Assembly: GCF_052113705.1 (NCBI RefSeq)
Contig: NZ_JBGQOG010000002.1
Location: 394,299 to 458,298, forward strand
DNA length: 64,000 bases
Source: JBGQOG01 sp052113705
Lineage (GTDB): Bacteria; Pseudomonadota; Alphaproteobacteria; Rhodobacterales; Rhodobacteraceae
Direction: 5' to 3'
This document shows, piece after piece, positions 33,502 to 42,526 of this stretch. The notes beneath the pieces were generated by a model. It ran no database searches. It was not told where the DNA came from and saw only the letters and a list, made by a program, of their open reading frames with translations. Position 1 is the stretch's first letter; every line of letters begins with the position of its first letter. Made by a program: the position numbers and the translations under genes.

Positions 33502-33924
33502 ATGGCACAAAACCGTTATCCTCAGGCCAAAGGCCCTTCACAGCGTCAGCTTCGCGTCGGCGAATTGATGCGCCGCACCCTGTCGGACGTTCTCATGCGC
33601 GGCGAGGTGCATGACCCCGATCTGAACCGCATTTCGATCACCGTGGGCGAGATCCGCCTGTCGAACGATCTGAAAGTGGCCACGGCCTTTGTCTCGCCCT
33701 TGGGCGGGGGCCCGGGCGAGGAAATGCTGAAGGCGCTGCGGCGGCATACGGGCGAATTGCGCCACCATGTCGCCAAGGCGCTGACGCTGAAATTCACGCC
33801 CGAATTGCGGTTCCAGCTCGACGAGACCTTTGACCGCATGGACGAGACGCGGCGGCTGTTCGCCGATGAGCGGGTGCAGCGCGATCTGGCGACGCCCGAC
33901 GACGCAGATGAAGCCGAGGATTAA
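33502..33924 (+). CDS. rbfA: Ribosome-binding factor A
   Basis: 140 aa. KH-type fold: QRQLRVGELMRRTLSDVLMRGEV at the N-terminus and RHHVAKALTLKFTPELRFQLDET at the end of the domain. Aids 30S maturation and 5' end processing of 16S rRNA. The ATG at 33502 follows a GGGGGG run; a TTG at 33484 is the only longer option. The 3' end overlaps the phosphodiester-glycosidase gene by 17 bases, and truB follows, so ribosome maturation functions are grouped. Confidence 0.94.
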   Translation: MAQNRYPQAKGPSQRQLRVGELMRRTLSDVLMRGEVHDPDLNRISITVGEIRLSNDLKVATAFVSPLGGGPGEEMLKALRRHTGELRHHVAKALTLKFTPELRFQLDETFDRMDETRRLFADERVQRDLATPDDADEAED

Positions 33925-34690
33925 GGCGCTTTTATCCCTGTTGGGGGTGACCGTGCTTGGCATGGGGCTGGGCACGGCCGGATCGCAGGAAACGGGTCAC
34001 ACGGGCCCCTGCCGCGACATTGCCTATGAGGGCATTCCCTACACGATCTGCGAAGTTTCCCTGCAAGATGACCTGCGGCTCTGGCTCGATGATGCTGCGG
34101 GCAGGCCTTTGGGCACGTTTGAGCGGGTGACGGCGGCGCTGGCCCCTGAGGAGCGGCTGGTGTTTGCGATGAATGCGGGCATGTACCACGCCGATCGCGG
34201 GCCGGTGGGCCTGTTTATCGACGCGGGGAAAGAGCGCCATCCGATCGTGACCTCGGAAGGGCCGGGAAATTTTGGCCTGCTGCCAAACGGCGTGTTTTGT
34301 GCCGGTGAGGCAGGTTTTCGCGTTGTGGAAAGCCGCAGCTTCAAGGAAACCGCGCCCGCCTGCCGCATCGCCACGCAATCGGGGCCGATGCTGGTGATCG
34401 ATGGGCAGCTGCACCCGCGCTTTCTGCCCGACAGCGACAGTTTCAACATCCGCAACGGGGTGGGCGTCTCGGCCGACGGGCAAAAGGCCTGGTTCGCCAT
34501 TTCGAACCGCGCGGTGAATTTCCACCAATTCGCCCGCCTGTTCCGCGACCATCTGCACACGCCGAACGCGCTGTTTCTGGATGGCTCGATCTCGCGCCTC
34601 GCGGTGCCGGCGCTGGGACGGCAGGATTTTGGCGTGCCGATGGGGCCGATCATCGGCGTTGTGGCGCCCGCAGAGGCTCCGCACGATTGA
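33908..34690 (+). CDS. Phosphodiester glycosidase (NAGPA-like, DUF2233) family protein
   Basis: 260 aa with a signal peptide (MKPRIKALLSLLGVTVLGMGLG). The conserved family landmarks are FAMNAGMYHADRGPVGLFID, NFGLLPNGVF, TQSGPMLVIDG, NGVGVS and ALFLDGSISRL. Related to the human uncovering enzyme that removes GlcNAc phosphodiesters; bacterial members are periplasmic and their glycan targets are largely unknown. Its ATG lies inside the end of rbfA, so it is probably translated by coupling. Confidence 0.88.
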   Translation: MKPRIKALLSLLGVTVLGMGLGTAGSQETGHTGPCRDIAYEGIPYTICEVSLQDDLRLWLDDAAGRPLGTFERVTAALAPEERLVFAMNAGMYHADRGPVGLFIDAGKERHPIVTSEGPGNFGLLPNGVFCAGEAGFRVVESRSFKETAPACRIATQSGPMLVIDGQLHPRFLPDSDSFNIRNGVGVSADGQKAWFAISNRAVNFHQFARLFRDHLHTPNALFLDGSISRLAVPALGRQDFGVPMGPIIGVVAPAEAPHD

Positions 34691-34742
34691 CCCGGACGGG
34701 TCCGCGCGGTAGCAGGCGCCTTCGCCAGGAAGGAAAAAGACC

Positions 34743-35645
34743 ATGGGACGCAAAAAGGGCCGCGAGATCTCCGGCTGGGTGATCATCGACAAACCGGCGG
34801 GGATCACCTCGACCGCTGTGGTGGGCAAGGTCCGCTGGGCGTTTGATGCGAAAAAGGCGGGCCATGCGGGCACGCTCGATCCGGCGGCAACCGGCGTTCT
34901 GGCGATTGCGCTCGGCGAGGCGACCAAGACCGTTCCCTTCATCACCGATGCGCTGAAATGCTACCGCTTTTGCGTCACGCTGGGGGCTGCGACCACCACC
35001 GATGATGCCGAGGGCGAGGTGATTGCGCGTTCCGATCTGCGGCCGACGGATGCCGAGATCGAGGCGGCGCTGGAAGCGTTCCGCGGCGATATCCAGCAGG
35101 TGCCGCCGCAATTCTCGGCGGTCAAGGTCGAGGGCGAGCGGGCCTATGATCTGGCGCGCGCGGGCGAGGCGATGGACCTTGTGGCGCGGCCTCTCTGGGT
35201 GGACAGCCTGACGCTGATCGCGCGGCGCGATGCGGATACGGTCGAGCTGGAGATGGTCTGTGGCAAGGGCGGCTATGTCCGCTCGATCGCGCGGGATCTG
35301 GGGGCGGCTTTGGGCTGCCTTGGGCATGTGGCCTGGCTGCGCCGCGAATGGTCGGGGCCGTTTGAGGCGAGCGCGGGGCTCAGCCTTGAGGATATTGATG
35401 CGCTGGCGCGCACGCCCGAACTGGATGAGAAACTGCTGCCGCTGGAGCTGGGCCTGGCCGATCTGACCGAGCTGAAGGCGACGACTGAGGGGGCGGTGCG
35501 GTTGAAGAACGGCAATCCTGGCATGGTCATCGCCTCGGGTGTCGAGTTTGGGGATGAGGTCTGGGTCTCCTATCAGGGCCGTCCGCTGGCGGTGGGCAGT
35601 TATCGTTCGGGCGAGGTTCATCCGACCCGGGTTTTCAACCTGTAA
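34743..35645 (+). CDS. truB: tRNA pseudouridine-55 synthase
   Basis: 300 aa. GWVIIDKPAGITST near residue 11 and GHAGTLDPAATGVL with catalytic Asp46. Converts U55 to pseudouridine in the T-loop of tRNAs. It begins 52 bases after the preceding gene with GGAAGGAAAAAG upstream. Confidence 0.96.
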   Translation: MGRKKGREISGWVIIDKPAGITSTAVVGKVRWAFDAKKAGHAGTLDPAATGVLAIALGEATKTVPFITDALKCYRFCVTLGAATTTDDAEGEVIARSDLRPTDAEIEAALEAFRGDIQQVPPQFSAVKVEGERAYDLARAGEAMDLVARPLWVDSLTLIARRDADTVELEMVCGKGGYVRSIARDLGAALGCLGHVAWLRREWSGPFEASAGLSLEDIDALARTPELDEKLLPLELGLADLTELKATTEGAVRLKNGNPGMVIASGVEFGDEVWVSYQGRPLAVGSYRSGEVHPTRVFNL

Positions 35646-35843
35646 GAGAGTTTTCGCGCGCGGCGCCCCGTCCCGGCCCGTCATTGATTCGGGCTGCGGC
35701 GGGGCGGGTTTGCGGCGCGCGGTGCCGTGCGGGCTGCCGGATGGCGACAAGGCTTTGCGAAACGCGATCCGGCACCGCTGGGCGGCAGGGTTTGCCGCCG
35801 GGGCCAGCGCGCAGAGGCTTGGAAGCGCAGCCGAATTTGTTGC

Positions 35844-35849
35844 TATTAT
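35844..35849 (+). promoter_or_regulatory. Candidate -10 element for the RTX gene
   Basis: TATTAT, with TTGGAA 19 bases upstream (spacing long for a -35). The local AT-rich patch (TTTGTTGCTATTATGACAAG) stands out in this GC-rich gap. It would give a leader of about 90 bases. The rest of 35646-35943 shows GC inverted sequence near 35660-35722 and no gene. Confidence 0.4.
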
Positions 35850-35943
35850 GACAAGGTTAACCAGGCGAATCGATCCGCGGCGACAAAATCGCGGTTTCGC
35901 GTTAGGGTTGCTGTCGGTGAAGGTGGTTTGGTGGTGATCTGAA

Positions 35944-37050
35944 ATGTTGTTTCTCTCCGGGATTCTGGGCCTGCTGGCGGCGGGGCTGGGCGTCAGTCTG
36001 ATGCCCGATGGCCGTCAAGATTCGTCGGATGACGAAAGCGAGAAGACCGAAGATGATGCTGCGGACGACGTGGCGGACAACTCGGGCACGGGGGATCTGC
36101 TGGACGATCCTGACGCGCCGCCGCCGCTGTCGGGAGACGATCTTGAGCTGGTGATCGAGGCGCCGCAGGGCGAACCGGGCGCGGCAGAGGATGATACCGA
36201 TGAGGCCGGGCTGGTGCAGGGCACCGATGATGCCGAAATCCTGTCGGGCGATGCGGATGCGGATCTGGTTGCGGCACTTGGCGGCAACGATCAGGTGGAT
36301 GCGGGCGCCGGAGATGACACGGTCGAGGCGGGCGCTGGCGACGATGTGGTTTTTGGCAATGCGGGCGATGACAGCCTGATGGGCGACGCGGGCAACGACA
36401 GCCTGACCGGTGATGACGGCGCCGATACGCTGCAAGGTGGCTCCGGGGATGACACGTTGGCGGGCTGCATGGGTGATGACAGTCTGAGCGGCGATGACGG
36501 CGCGGATTCCTTGCTCGGCGGCAGCGGTGACGATCAGCTGGACGGTGGCGCTGGCGACGACAGCCTGCAGGGCGGTCTGGGCGATGACACCCTCGCGGGT
36601 GGTGCCGGTCAGGATGAACTCTTTGGTCAGGATGGCAATGATCTGATTGATGGCCGGGTGCTGGATGCGCAGGGGCATGATACCGACGGTCAGGACATGC
36701 TGGCGGGCGGTGCGGGTGACGACACGCTGATGGTCGGTGCCGGCGATCTGGCCTATGGCGATGACGGCGCGGATACCTTCGTTCTGGGCGATTGGCTGCA
36801 TGAGGGCGACACGCCGGTCATTCAGGATTTCAACCCGGACGAGGATCATCTGGCGGTGATTTATGACGCTGATCACCTGCAGGACCCGGTGGTCACCATC
36901 GAACCGTCGGACACGGCCGAGGGTGCCGCCTGGATCGTGCTGAACGGCGAGCGTCTGGCCGAGGTGATGGATGCCGCGCATCTGACGGTCGAACAGGTCA
37001 GCCTGATCCCCGCGGCGTCGGTTGTGCCGGAGGTGGCGCAGGCAGCCTGA
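35944..37050 (+). CDS. RTX-type calcium-binding repeat protein with N-terminal anchor
   Basis: 368 aa, very acidic. A hydrophobic N-terminus (MLFLSGILGLLAAGLGVSL) is followed by an acidic disordered stretch (about 25-85) and around a dozen GGxGxDxLx-type nonapeptides (about 98-275), for example GGSGDDTLAGCMGDDSLSG. A C-terminal domain follows with DTFVLGDWLHEGDTPVIQDFNPDEDHL. RTX repeats bind calcium and fold outside the cell. No type I secretion genes are nearby, and the N-terminal segment suggests membrane anchoring instead of release. Function unknown. Confidence 0.85.
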   Translation: MLFLSGILGLLAAGLGVSLMPDGRQDSSDDESEKTEDDAADDVADNSGTGDLLDDPDAPPPLSGDDLELVIEAPQGEPGAAEDDTDEAGLVQGTDDAEILSGDADADLVAALGGNDQVDAGAGDDTVEAGAGDDVVFGNAGDDSLMGDAGNDSLTGDDGADTLQGGSGDDTLAGCMGDDSLSGDDGADSLLGGSGDDQLDGGAGDDSLQGGLGDDTLAGGAGQDELFGQDGNDLIDGRVLDAQGHDTDGQDMLAGGAGDDTLMVGAGDLAYGDDGADTFVLGDWLHEGDTPVIQDFNPDEDHLAVIYDADHLQDPVVTIEPSDTAEGAAWIVLNGERLAEVMDAAHLTVEQVSLIPAASVVPEVAQAA

Positions 37051-37369
37051 CGGCTCCGGTGCGTGGCCGATGCGCGAGTGGTGGGGGCGCCTTCCGGGCG
37101 CAAACGTCCGCCACAGCGCGGGTCTGCGCCTCAGCCATGCAGGCAGGATGGGCTCCTCCTCTCGCTCTCCATCCCGCTCCCGGCCCGTCTGTTCCGGGCG
37201 ACGATCGGGATTCAGGACAGGAATGGGGCGGCATCTGATGCAATAATCCTTTTCTTTGCGCCGATTCCCCCCTATACGCGCGCATCCGCCCTGCTTGGCG
37301 GGTGTTATATGGGCCTTGCTGGACGACATCCCGGCTCGTGCCGTCACCCTCAACCTTAAGGAGATCCCG
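37051..37369 (+). other. rpsO upstream region
   Basis: About 320 bases without a gene. Near its end CCCCCCTATACG (possible -10 TATACG at 37273-37278) precedes a leader of about 90 bases with a small hairpin (CCGCCCTGCTTGGCGGG, 37286-37302) and an AAGGAG ribosome site. S15 commonly represses its own mRNA, so the leader could be regulatory. No other feature seen. Confidence 0.4.
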
Positions 37370-37639
37370 ATGTCGATCACCGTTGAAGAAAAAGCTCGTC
37401 TGATCAAAGAATTCGCCACCAAAGAAGGCGATACCGGTTCCCCGGAAGTTCAGGTCGCGATCCTGTCGTCGCGCATCTCGACCCTGACCGAGCACTTCAA
37501 AGGCCACAAGAAAGACAACCACTCGCGCCGCGGCCTTCTGATGATGGTTGCCCAGCGTCGTAAGCTGTTGGACTATCTGAAAGGCAAAGACGAAGGCCGC
37601 TACACCGCGCTGATCGCGCGCCTGTCGCTGCGTCGCTGA
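37370..37639 (+). CDS. rpsO: 30S ribosomal protein S15 (uS15)
   Basis: 89 aa. Canonical sequence with GDTGSPEVQVAILSSRI, HFKGHKKDNHSRRGLL and a C-terminal LIARLSLRR. Binds the central domain of 16S rRNA. AAGGAG lies eight bases before the ATG, and codon choice fits high expression. Followed by an intrinsic terminator and then pnp, the usual rpsO-pnp order. Confidence 0.98.
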   Translation: MSITVEEKARLIKEFATKEGDTGSPEVQVAILSSRISTLTEHFKGHKKDNHSRRGLLMMVAQRRKLLDYLKGKDEGRYTALIARLSLRR

Positions 37640-37660
37640 TCCGGCCGCAAGGCTGATGAA

Positions 37661-37693
37661 AACGCCCGGTCCCGCTGGACCGGGCGTTTTTTT
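37661..37693 (+). terminator. Intrinsic terminator after rpsO
   Basis: Perfect 12-bp stem (37661-37672 with 37677-37688), loop CGCT, and a run of seven T. Confidence 0.95.
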
Positions 37694-37991
37694 ATGCCCG
37701 CCGGGCCTTGGGGCATTCTGCGGGATGCGGGCCCCTGCGCGGTCTGCTGCGGGGCCACGGCGCGGCGGCGCGGCTTGCGCGGGCCGAAAAGGCCATCAAA
37801 ACCCCGTATGTATGGGGCTGGCGCGATGAGATCGCTTCCCAAACGGCCGTATCTGATGTATGGGCCTAGCCCATCTATGACGTACAACCCGAAGCCCCGG
37901 GGTCTATCGCAAGTTAACAGGGGCGCGGCGGCAATGGGGCCGATCGCATAGCAGGCGCGGGGAGGGTCCCCGTGCAGGATTAGGAAATCGA
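37694..37991 (+). other. pnp leader region
   Basis: About 300 bases with no gene. It contains CCCCGTATGTATGGGG (37802-37817, small hairpin) and the palindrome ATGGGC-CTA-GCCCAT (37860-37874), then a GC hairpin just before pnp. PNPase usually autoregulates through RNase III cleavage of a leader hairpin, so these are candidate sites. Confidence 0.4.
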
Positions 37992-40139
37992 ATGTTCAAC
38001 GTTACTCGGAAATCCATCGAGTGGGGCAATGAAACGCTCACCCTCGAAACCGGCAAAGTCGCCCGTCAGGCCGACGGCTCGGTCATCGCCACTTTGGGCG
38101 AGACCTCGGTCATGGCCAACGTGACCTTTGCACGCGAGCAAAAGCCGGGTCAGGATTTCTTCCCTCTGACCGTGCACTACCAAGAGAAATACTATGCCGC
38201 GGGCAAAGTGCCCGGCGGCTTTTTCAAGCGCGAAGCCCGTCCCAGCGAAAAAGAAACGCTGACGGCCCGCCTGATCGACCGTCCGATCCGCCCGCTGTTC
38301 GTCTCCGGCTTCAAGAACGAAGTTCTGGTGATGTGCACCGTGCTGAGCCACGATCTGGTCAATGATCCCGACATCGTTGCCATGGTTGCCACTTCGGCGG
38401 CCCTGACCATCTCCGGCGTGCCCTTCATGGGTCCGATCGGCGCGGCCCGCGTTGGTTTCTCCAACGGCGAATATGTGCTGAACCCGGAAGTCTCCGATAT
38501 GGACCACCTGCGCTCGAACCCCGAGCAGCGGCTGGATCTGGTCATCGCGGGCACCAAAGACGCCGTGATGATGGTGGAATCCGAAGCCTATGAGCTGTCG
38601 GAAGCCGAAATGCTCGGCGCGGTGAAATTCGGCCATGACGCGATGCAGCCGGTGATCGACATGATCATCGACTTCGCCGAAGAATGCGCGAAAGAGCCGT
38701 TTGACTTCGCCCCGGCGGATTACTCGGCCCTCTACGGCGCTGTGAAAGCGGCCTGCGAGACCGAAATGCGCGCGGCTTTCGCCCTGCGTGACAAGCAAGA
38801 GCGCGTCACAGCGATCTCGGCAGCCCGCGACAAAGCCAAGGCATCGCTCTCGGCCGAGCAACTGGCCGATGCGAACCTCGGTTCGGCGTTCAAGAAGCTG
38901 GAAGCCTCGATCCTGCGCGGCGACATCATCAATGGTGGTGCCCGCATCGATGGCCGCGACACGAAAACCGTGCGTCCGATCGTGTCGGAAGTCGGCATTC
39001 TGCCGCGCACCCATGGTTCGGCGCTGTTTACCCGCGGCGAAACCCAGGGTCTGGTGGTGACCACGCTCGGCACCGGCGACGATGAGCAGATCATCGACGC
39101 GCTGCACGGCAACAGCCGCTCGAACTTCATGCTGCACTACAACTTCCCGCCCTATTCGGTCGGCGAAGTGGGCCGCGTGGGTTCGCCCGGTCGTCGTGAA
39201 ATCGGCCACGGCAAACTGGCATGGCGCGCGCTGCAAGCCGTGCTGCCGGCAGCGACCGACTTCCCCTACACCATCCGTGTGGTGTCGGAGATCACCGAAT
39301 CGAACGGCTCGTCCTCGATGGCTTCGGTCTGCGGTGGTTCGCTGTCGATGATGGATGCGGGCGTGCCGCTGAAAGCACCGGTGGCCGGCGTTGCCATGGG
39401 TCTGATCCTGGAAGATGACGGCAAATATGCCGTGCTGACCGACATCCTCGGCGACGAAGATCACCTCGGCGATATGGACTTCAAAGTGGCCGGGACTGCC
39501 GAAGGCATCACCTCGCTGCAGATGGACATCAAAGTTGCGGGCATCACCCCGGCGATCATGGAGCAGGCCCTCGCGCAAGCGAAAGACGGCCGTCTGCACA
39601 TCCTCGACGAGATGGCGAAAGCGCTGACCGCCGGTCGTCAGGAATTCTCGGCGCATGCGCCGCGGATCGAGACGATGCAGATCCCGACCGACAAGATCCG
39701 GGAAGTGATCGGCTCGGGCGGCAAGGTCATCCGCGAAATCGTGGAAGTCTCGGGCGCCAAGGTCGACATCAACGACGACGGCATCATCAAGATCGCTTCG
39801 GCCAATGCAGACAGCATCAAGAAGGCCTATGACATGATCTATTCGATCGTGGCAGAGCCGGAAGAAGGCCAAGTTTACACCGGGAAAGTCGTGAAACTCG
39901 TCGATTTCGGCGCTTTCGTGAACTTCTTCGGCAAACGCGACGGCCTCGTGCATGTGAGCCAGATTGCCAACAAGCGTCTGAACCACCCGAACGAGCTGCT
40001 GAAAGAAGGCCAGGAAGTGAAAGTGAAACTTCTCGGCTTTGACGATCGCGGCAAGGTGCGCCTCGGCATGAAGATGGTCGATCAGGAAACCGGCGAGGAA
40101 ATCTCGGCGGAGCGGGCGAAAGAAGAATCCGAAGCCTGA
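37992..40139 (+). CDS. pnp: Polynucleotide phosphorylase
   Basis: 715 aa. Two RNase PH-like domains (about 10-225 and 310-540), the second with FPPYSVGEVGRVGSPGRREIGHG and SNGSSSMASVCGGSL. They are followed by a KH domain (KIREVIGSGGKVIREI, near 565) and an S1 domain (GKVVKLVDFGAFVNFF, near 635). Processive 3'-5' phosphorolysis of RNA in the degradosome. Codon use is of the highly expressed class. An intrinsic terminator follows. Confidence 0.98.
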   Translation: MFNVTRKSIEWGNETLTLETGKVARQADGSVIATLGETSVMANVTFAREQKPGQDFFPLTVHYQEKYYAAGKVPGGFFKREARPSEKETLTARLIDRPIRPLFVSGFKNEVLVMCTVLSHDLVNDPDIVAMVATSAALTISGVPFMGPIGAARVGFSNGEYVLNPEVSDMDHLRSNPEQRLDLVIAGTKDAVMMVESEAYELSEAEMLGAVKFGHDAMQPVIDMIIDFAEECAKEPFDFAPADYSALYGAVKAACETEMRAAFALRDKQERVTAISAARDKAKASLSAEQLADANLGSAFKKLEASILRGDIINGGARIDGRDTKTVRPIVSEVGILPRTHGSALFTRGETQGLVVTTLGTGDDEQIIDALHGNSRSNFMLHYNFPPYSVGEVGRVGSPGRREIGHGKLAWRALQAVLPAATDFPYTIRVVSEITESNGSSSMASVCGGSLSMMDAGVPLKAPVAGVAMGLILEDDGKYAVLTDILGDEDHLGDMDFKVAGTAEGITSLQMDIKVAGITPAIMEQALAQAKDGRLHILDEMAKALTAGRQEFSAHAPRIETMQIPTDKIREVIGSGGKVIREIVEVSGAKVDINDDGIIKIASANADSIKKAYDMIYSIVAEPEEGQVYTGKVVKLVDFGAFVNFFGKRDGLVHVSQIANKRLNHPNELLKEGQEVKVKLLGFDDRGKVRLGMKMVDQETGEEISAERAKEESEA

Positions 40140-40157
40140 GTTTCGACACGATGTCAG

Positions 40158-40190
40158 AAAAGGCCCGGGCATCTCGCCCGGGCCTTTTTT
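40158..40190 (+). terminator. Intrinsic terminator after pnp
   Basis: Arms AAAGGCCCGGGC and GCCCGGGCCTTT (about 40159-40170 and 40176-40187), five-base loop, T6 tail. Confidence 0.95.
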
Positions 40191-40654
40191 GTGGCCGGAC
40201 GGACCTGTCCCGGGGCATCCCGATGGCGCAGGACAGGCCCCGTTTCTGCCGGATGGCCCTCCGCAGGGGGGCAATTGCGGGTTGATTTTTGGCGCGGATC
40301 ACCGAAGGCTTCGCGGATGCGACGGACCCCGTTCATGCAGGCGAAAATTGATCTCCCGCGCGCGCCGCACGGCAACGCAGCGGGTCGACGCTGGCGGCAG
40401 GTGGGCCGGAGGGCGCAGCAGAACGGCGCTGTGCGCTGGTCTGGCTGGCAGACAGCGGCGGGCTCGGTTAGAAAGCGGCTGAAGGGCCGGGGCTTGAACG
40501 CCCATGGTGCAGGAATGATGTATGGCGGTAGCTTGCCCCCAAGCTGAGGCACGCGAATGTGGCAACCCGCTGGCGGGATGCAGAGGGCGCGCCTGGCTGC
40601 AGATGCCGGATGCGGGCATTGTGACGGCGATGCCACAATAGAATGGAAAGCACG
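40191..40654. other. Gene-free stretch upstream of the ABC exporter
   Basis: About 460 bases. Frames on both strands are open for up to 160 codons but lack family features, ribosome sites or proper codon bias, so none is called. The only structured element seen is ATTGTG-N10-CACAAT at 40618-40639, close to the ABC gene start. Confidence 0.5.
40618..40639 (+). promoter_or_regulatory. Inverted repeat ATTGTG-N10-CACAAT, candidate operator
   Basis: Perfect 6-bp arms (40618-40623 and 40634-40639), ending 15 bases before the exporter ATG. Position suits a repressor site over the transcription start or an RNA hairpin near the ribosome site. Confidence 0.4.
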
Positions 40655-42457
40655 ATGGCAGAGACCCTGCGCAAGATGCGGCGCGCGCTATTTGGAAGAA
40701 CGGCCGAATCGCACATGCGGCGGTTGCTGAAGGACAGCATGCGCCAGCAATTGCCGCGCTACGGGATGGCGATTCTGGCGATGATCGTGGTGGCGGCGGC
40801 CACGGCGGGGACCGCCTGGATCATGAAGGACATCGTGGATTCGATGACCGATTCCGATGACCTGAACCGGGTGTTTCTGGTGGCAGGGGGGGTGGCGGCG
40901 ATCTTCACCATCAAGGGCATCGCCACCTATGTGCAGGTAATCTCGCTGACGCGCGCGGGCAACCGGATCGTGGCGGAACAGCAGGGCAAGCTGTTTGATA
41001 AATTGCTGCGGCAGGGTGTCTCTTTCTTCAACCTTACCGAATCCTCGGATCTTCTGATGCGGGTGACCAATTCGGCGCAGGCGGCGCGGGCGGTGATCGA
41101 CATCCTCGTCACCTCATTCGTGCGGGATCTGTTGTCGCTGGTGGGGCTGATCGCGGTGATGGTCTATCAGCAGCCGCTGTTGTCGCTGGTCTCGCTGGTG
41201 GTGGGGCCGATCTCGATCTTCGGGATGCGGATCATTCTGCGCAAGGTGCGCGCCATCATGCAGCATGAGATGACCTCGCTGGCCGAAATCATCAAAGTGG
41301 TGCAGGAGACCGCGCGGGGCATCCGCATCATCAAGGCATTCGGGCTGGAAGCGCAGATGCGGCGGCGGATGTATGATGCTGTCGCCAATGTCGAGCAGCG
41401 CGCCAATGCTGTCGCCCGGCTGGAGGCGATCACCTCGCCGCTGATGGAAACGCTCTCGGGTTTTGCGATCGCGGGGGTGGTGGCGCTGTCGGCAGTGGAT
41501 ATGATCGGCGGCACCCGCTCGACCGCGGGCGAGCTGATGTCTTTTGTGACCGCGCTCTTGATGGCCTATGAGCCCGCCAAGCGCCTGTCGCGGATGCGGG
41601 TGAGCGTTGAGGCGAACATGTCGCGGGTGCGGCTGATGTTCGAGCTTCTCGACGCGCCCGATACGCTGAGCGAGGCCGAAAACCCGGTGACGCTGCGGCC
41701 GGGACCGGGCGAGATCCGCTTTGAGGACGTGACCTTCAGCTATGGCGAGGACAAGCGCGTGGTCTCGGGCCTGTCGCTGACCTGTCCGGCGGGGCGGATG
41801 ACGGCGCTGGTCGGGCCCTCGGGGGGCGGCAAGTCGACACTGCTGAACCTGATCCTGCGGATGTATGACCCCGACAGCGGTCAGGTCACCATCGACGGGC
41901 AGGACATCAAACAGGCGAGCTTTGCCTCGCTGCGCGAGCGGATCGCCTTTGTGGGGCAGGACACCTTCCTGTTCTCGGCCAGCGTCTATGACAATATCGC
42001 CATCGGGCGTCCCGGCGCGACCGAGGCGGATGTGCTCAGCGCCGCCCGGGCGGCCAATGCGCATGAGTTCATCGAAGCGCTGCCGGAGGGCTATGCGACG
42101 CCGGTGGGCGAAAACGGCGCCTTCCTCTCGGGCGGGCAAAAGCAACGGCTGGCGATTGCCCGCGCCATCCTGCGCGACGCCGAGATCCTGCTGCTTGATG
42201 AAGCCACCAGCGCGCTCGACACCCATTCCGAAGTGCTGGTGCGCGATGCGATTGCGCGGCTCTCGGTGGGGCGGACGGTGGTGGTGATCGCGCACCGCCT
42301 CTCAACCGTGATGGATGCCGACAAGATCTGCGTGATCGAGGCCGGACAGGTCAAGGAAGAGGGCAGCGTCGCGGCGCTGATGGCGGCGGGTGGCGCCTTT
42401 TCCGACCTTTACAACCGGCAGTTCGCGCCGGGGCAGGGCGTGGCCCCGGAGGAGTGA
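40655..42457 (+). CDS. ABC exporter, ATPase fused to permease (MsbA-like)
   Basis: 600 aa half-transporter. Six membrane segments (about 40-310) precede a nucleotide-binding domain: Walker A GPSGGGKST near residue 390, Q-loop FVGQDTF, signature LSGGQKQR, Walker B ILLLDEATSALD and the switch His in IAHRLST. MsbA-like exporters homodimerise and move lipids or drugs outward; this one could flip lipid A or another lipid. The ATG at 40655 follows GGAAAG; 40643 is an alternative. Monocistronic. Confidence 0.93.
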   Translation: MAETLRKMRRALFGRTAESHMRRLLKDSMRQQLPRYGMAILAMIVVAAATAGTAWIMKDIVDSMTDSDDLNRVFLVAGGVAAIFTIKGIATYVQVISLTRAGNRIVAEQQGKLFDKLLRQGVSFFNLTESSDLLMRVTNSAQAARAVIDILVTSFVRDLLSLVGLIAVMVYQQPLLSLVSLVVGPISIFGMRIILRKVRAIMQHEMTSLAEIIKVVQETARGIRIIKAFGLEAQMRRRMYDAVANVEQRANAVARLEAITSPLMETLSGFAIAGVVALSAVDMIGGTRSTAGELMSFVTALLMAYEPAKRLSRMRVSVEANMSRVRLMFELLDAPDTLSEAENPVTLRPGPGEIRFEDVTFSYGEDKRVVSGLSLTCPAGRMTALVGPSGGGKSTLLNLILRMYDPDSGQVTIDGQDIKQASFASLRERIAFVGQDTFLFSASVYDNIAIGRPGATEADVLSAARAANAHEFIEALPEGYATPVGENGAFLSGGQKQRLAIARAILRDAEILLLDEATSALDTHSEVLVRDAIARLSVGRTVVVIAHRLSTVMDADKICVIEAGQVKEEGSVAALMAAGGAFSDLYNRQFAPGQGVAPEE

Positions 42458-42478
42458 TCTGCAGGGGGCAGAACGCAT

Positions 42479-42508
42479 AAGGGCGGCAGGTGATCCGCCG
42501 CCCTTTTC
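42479..42508. terminator. Bidirectional terminator between ABC exporter and peroxiredoxin genes
   Basis: AAGGGCGGC (42479-42487) pairs with GCCGCCCTT (42497-42505), followed by T on the plus strand. Convergent gene ends on both sides. Confidence 0.8.
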
Positions 42509-42526
42509 GATTCTCTGTGGCGGGCC

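Noticed and set aside
36240..36760. Dense short repeats resembling a satellite or CRISPR
   Set aside because: They are the codons of RTX nonapeptides, in frame and degenerate, without constant repeats or spacers.
40154..40636. Minus-strand frames of about 100-160 codons in the gap before the ABC exporter
   Set aside because: They span the pnp terminator or lack ribosome sites, with arginine/proline-rich composition typical of random GC-rich sequence.
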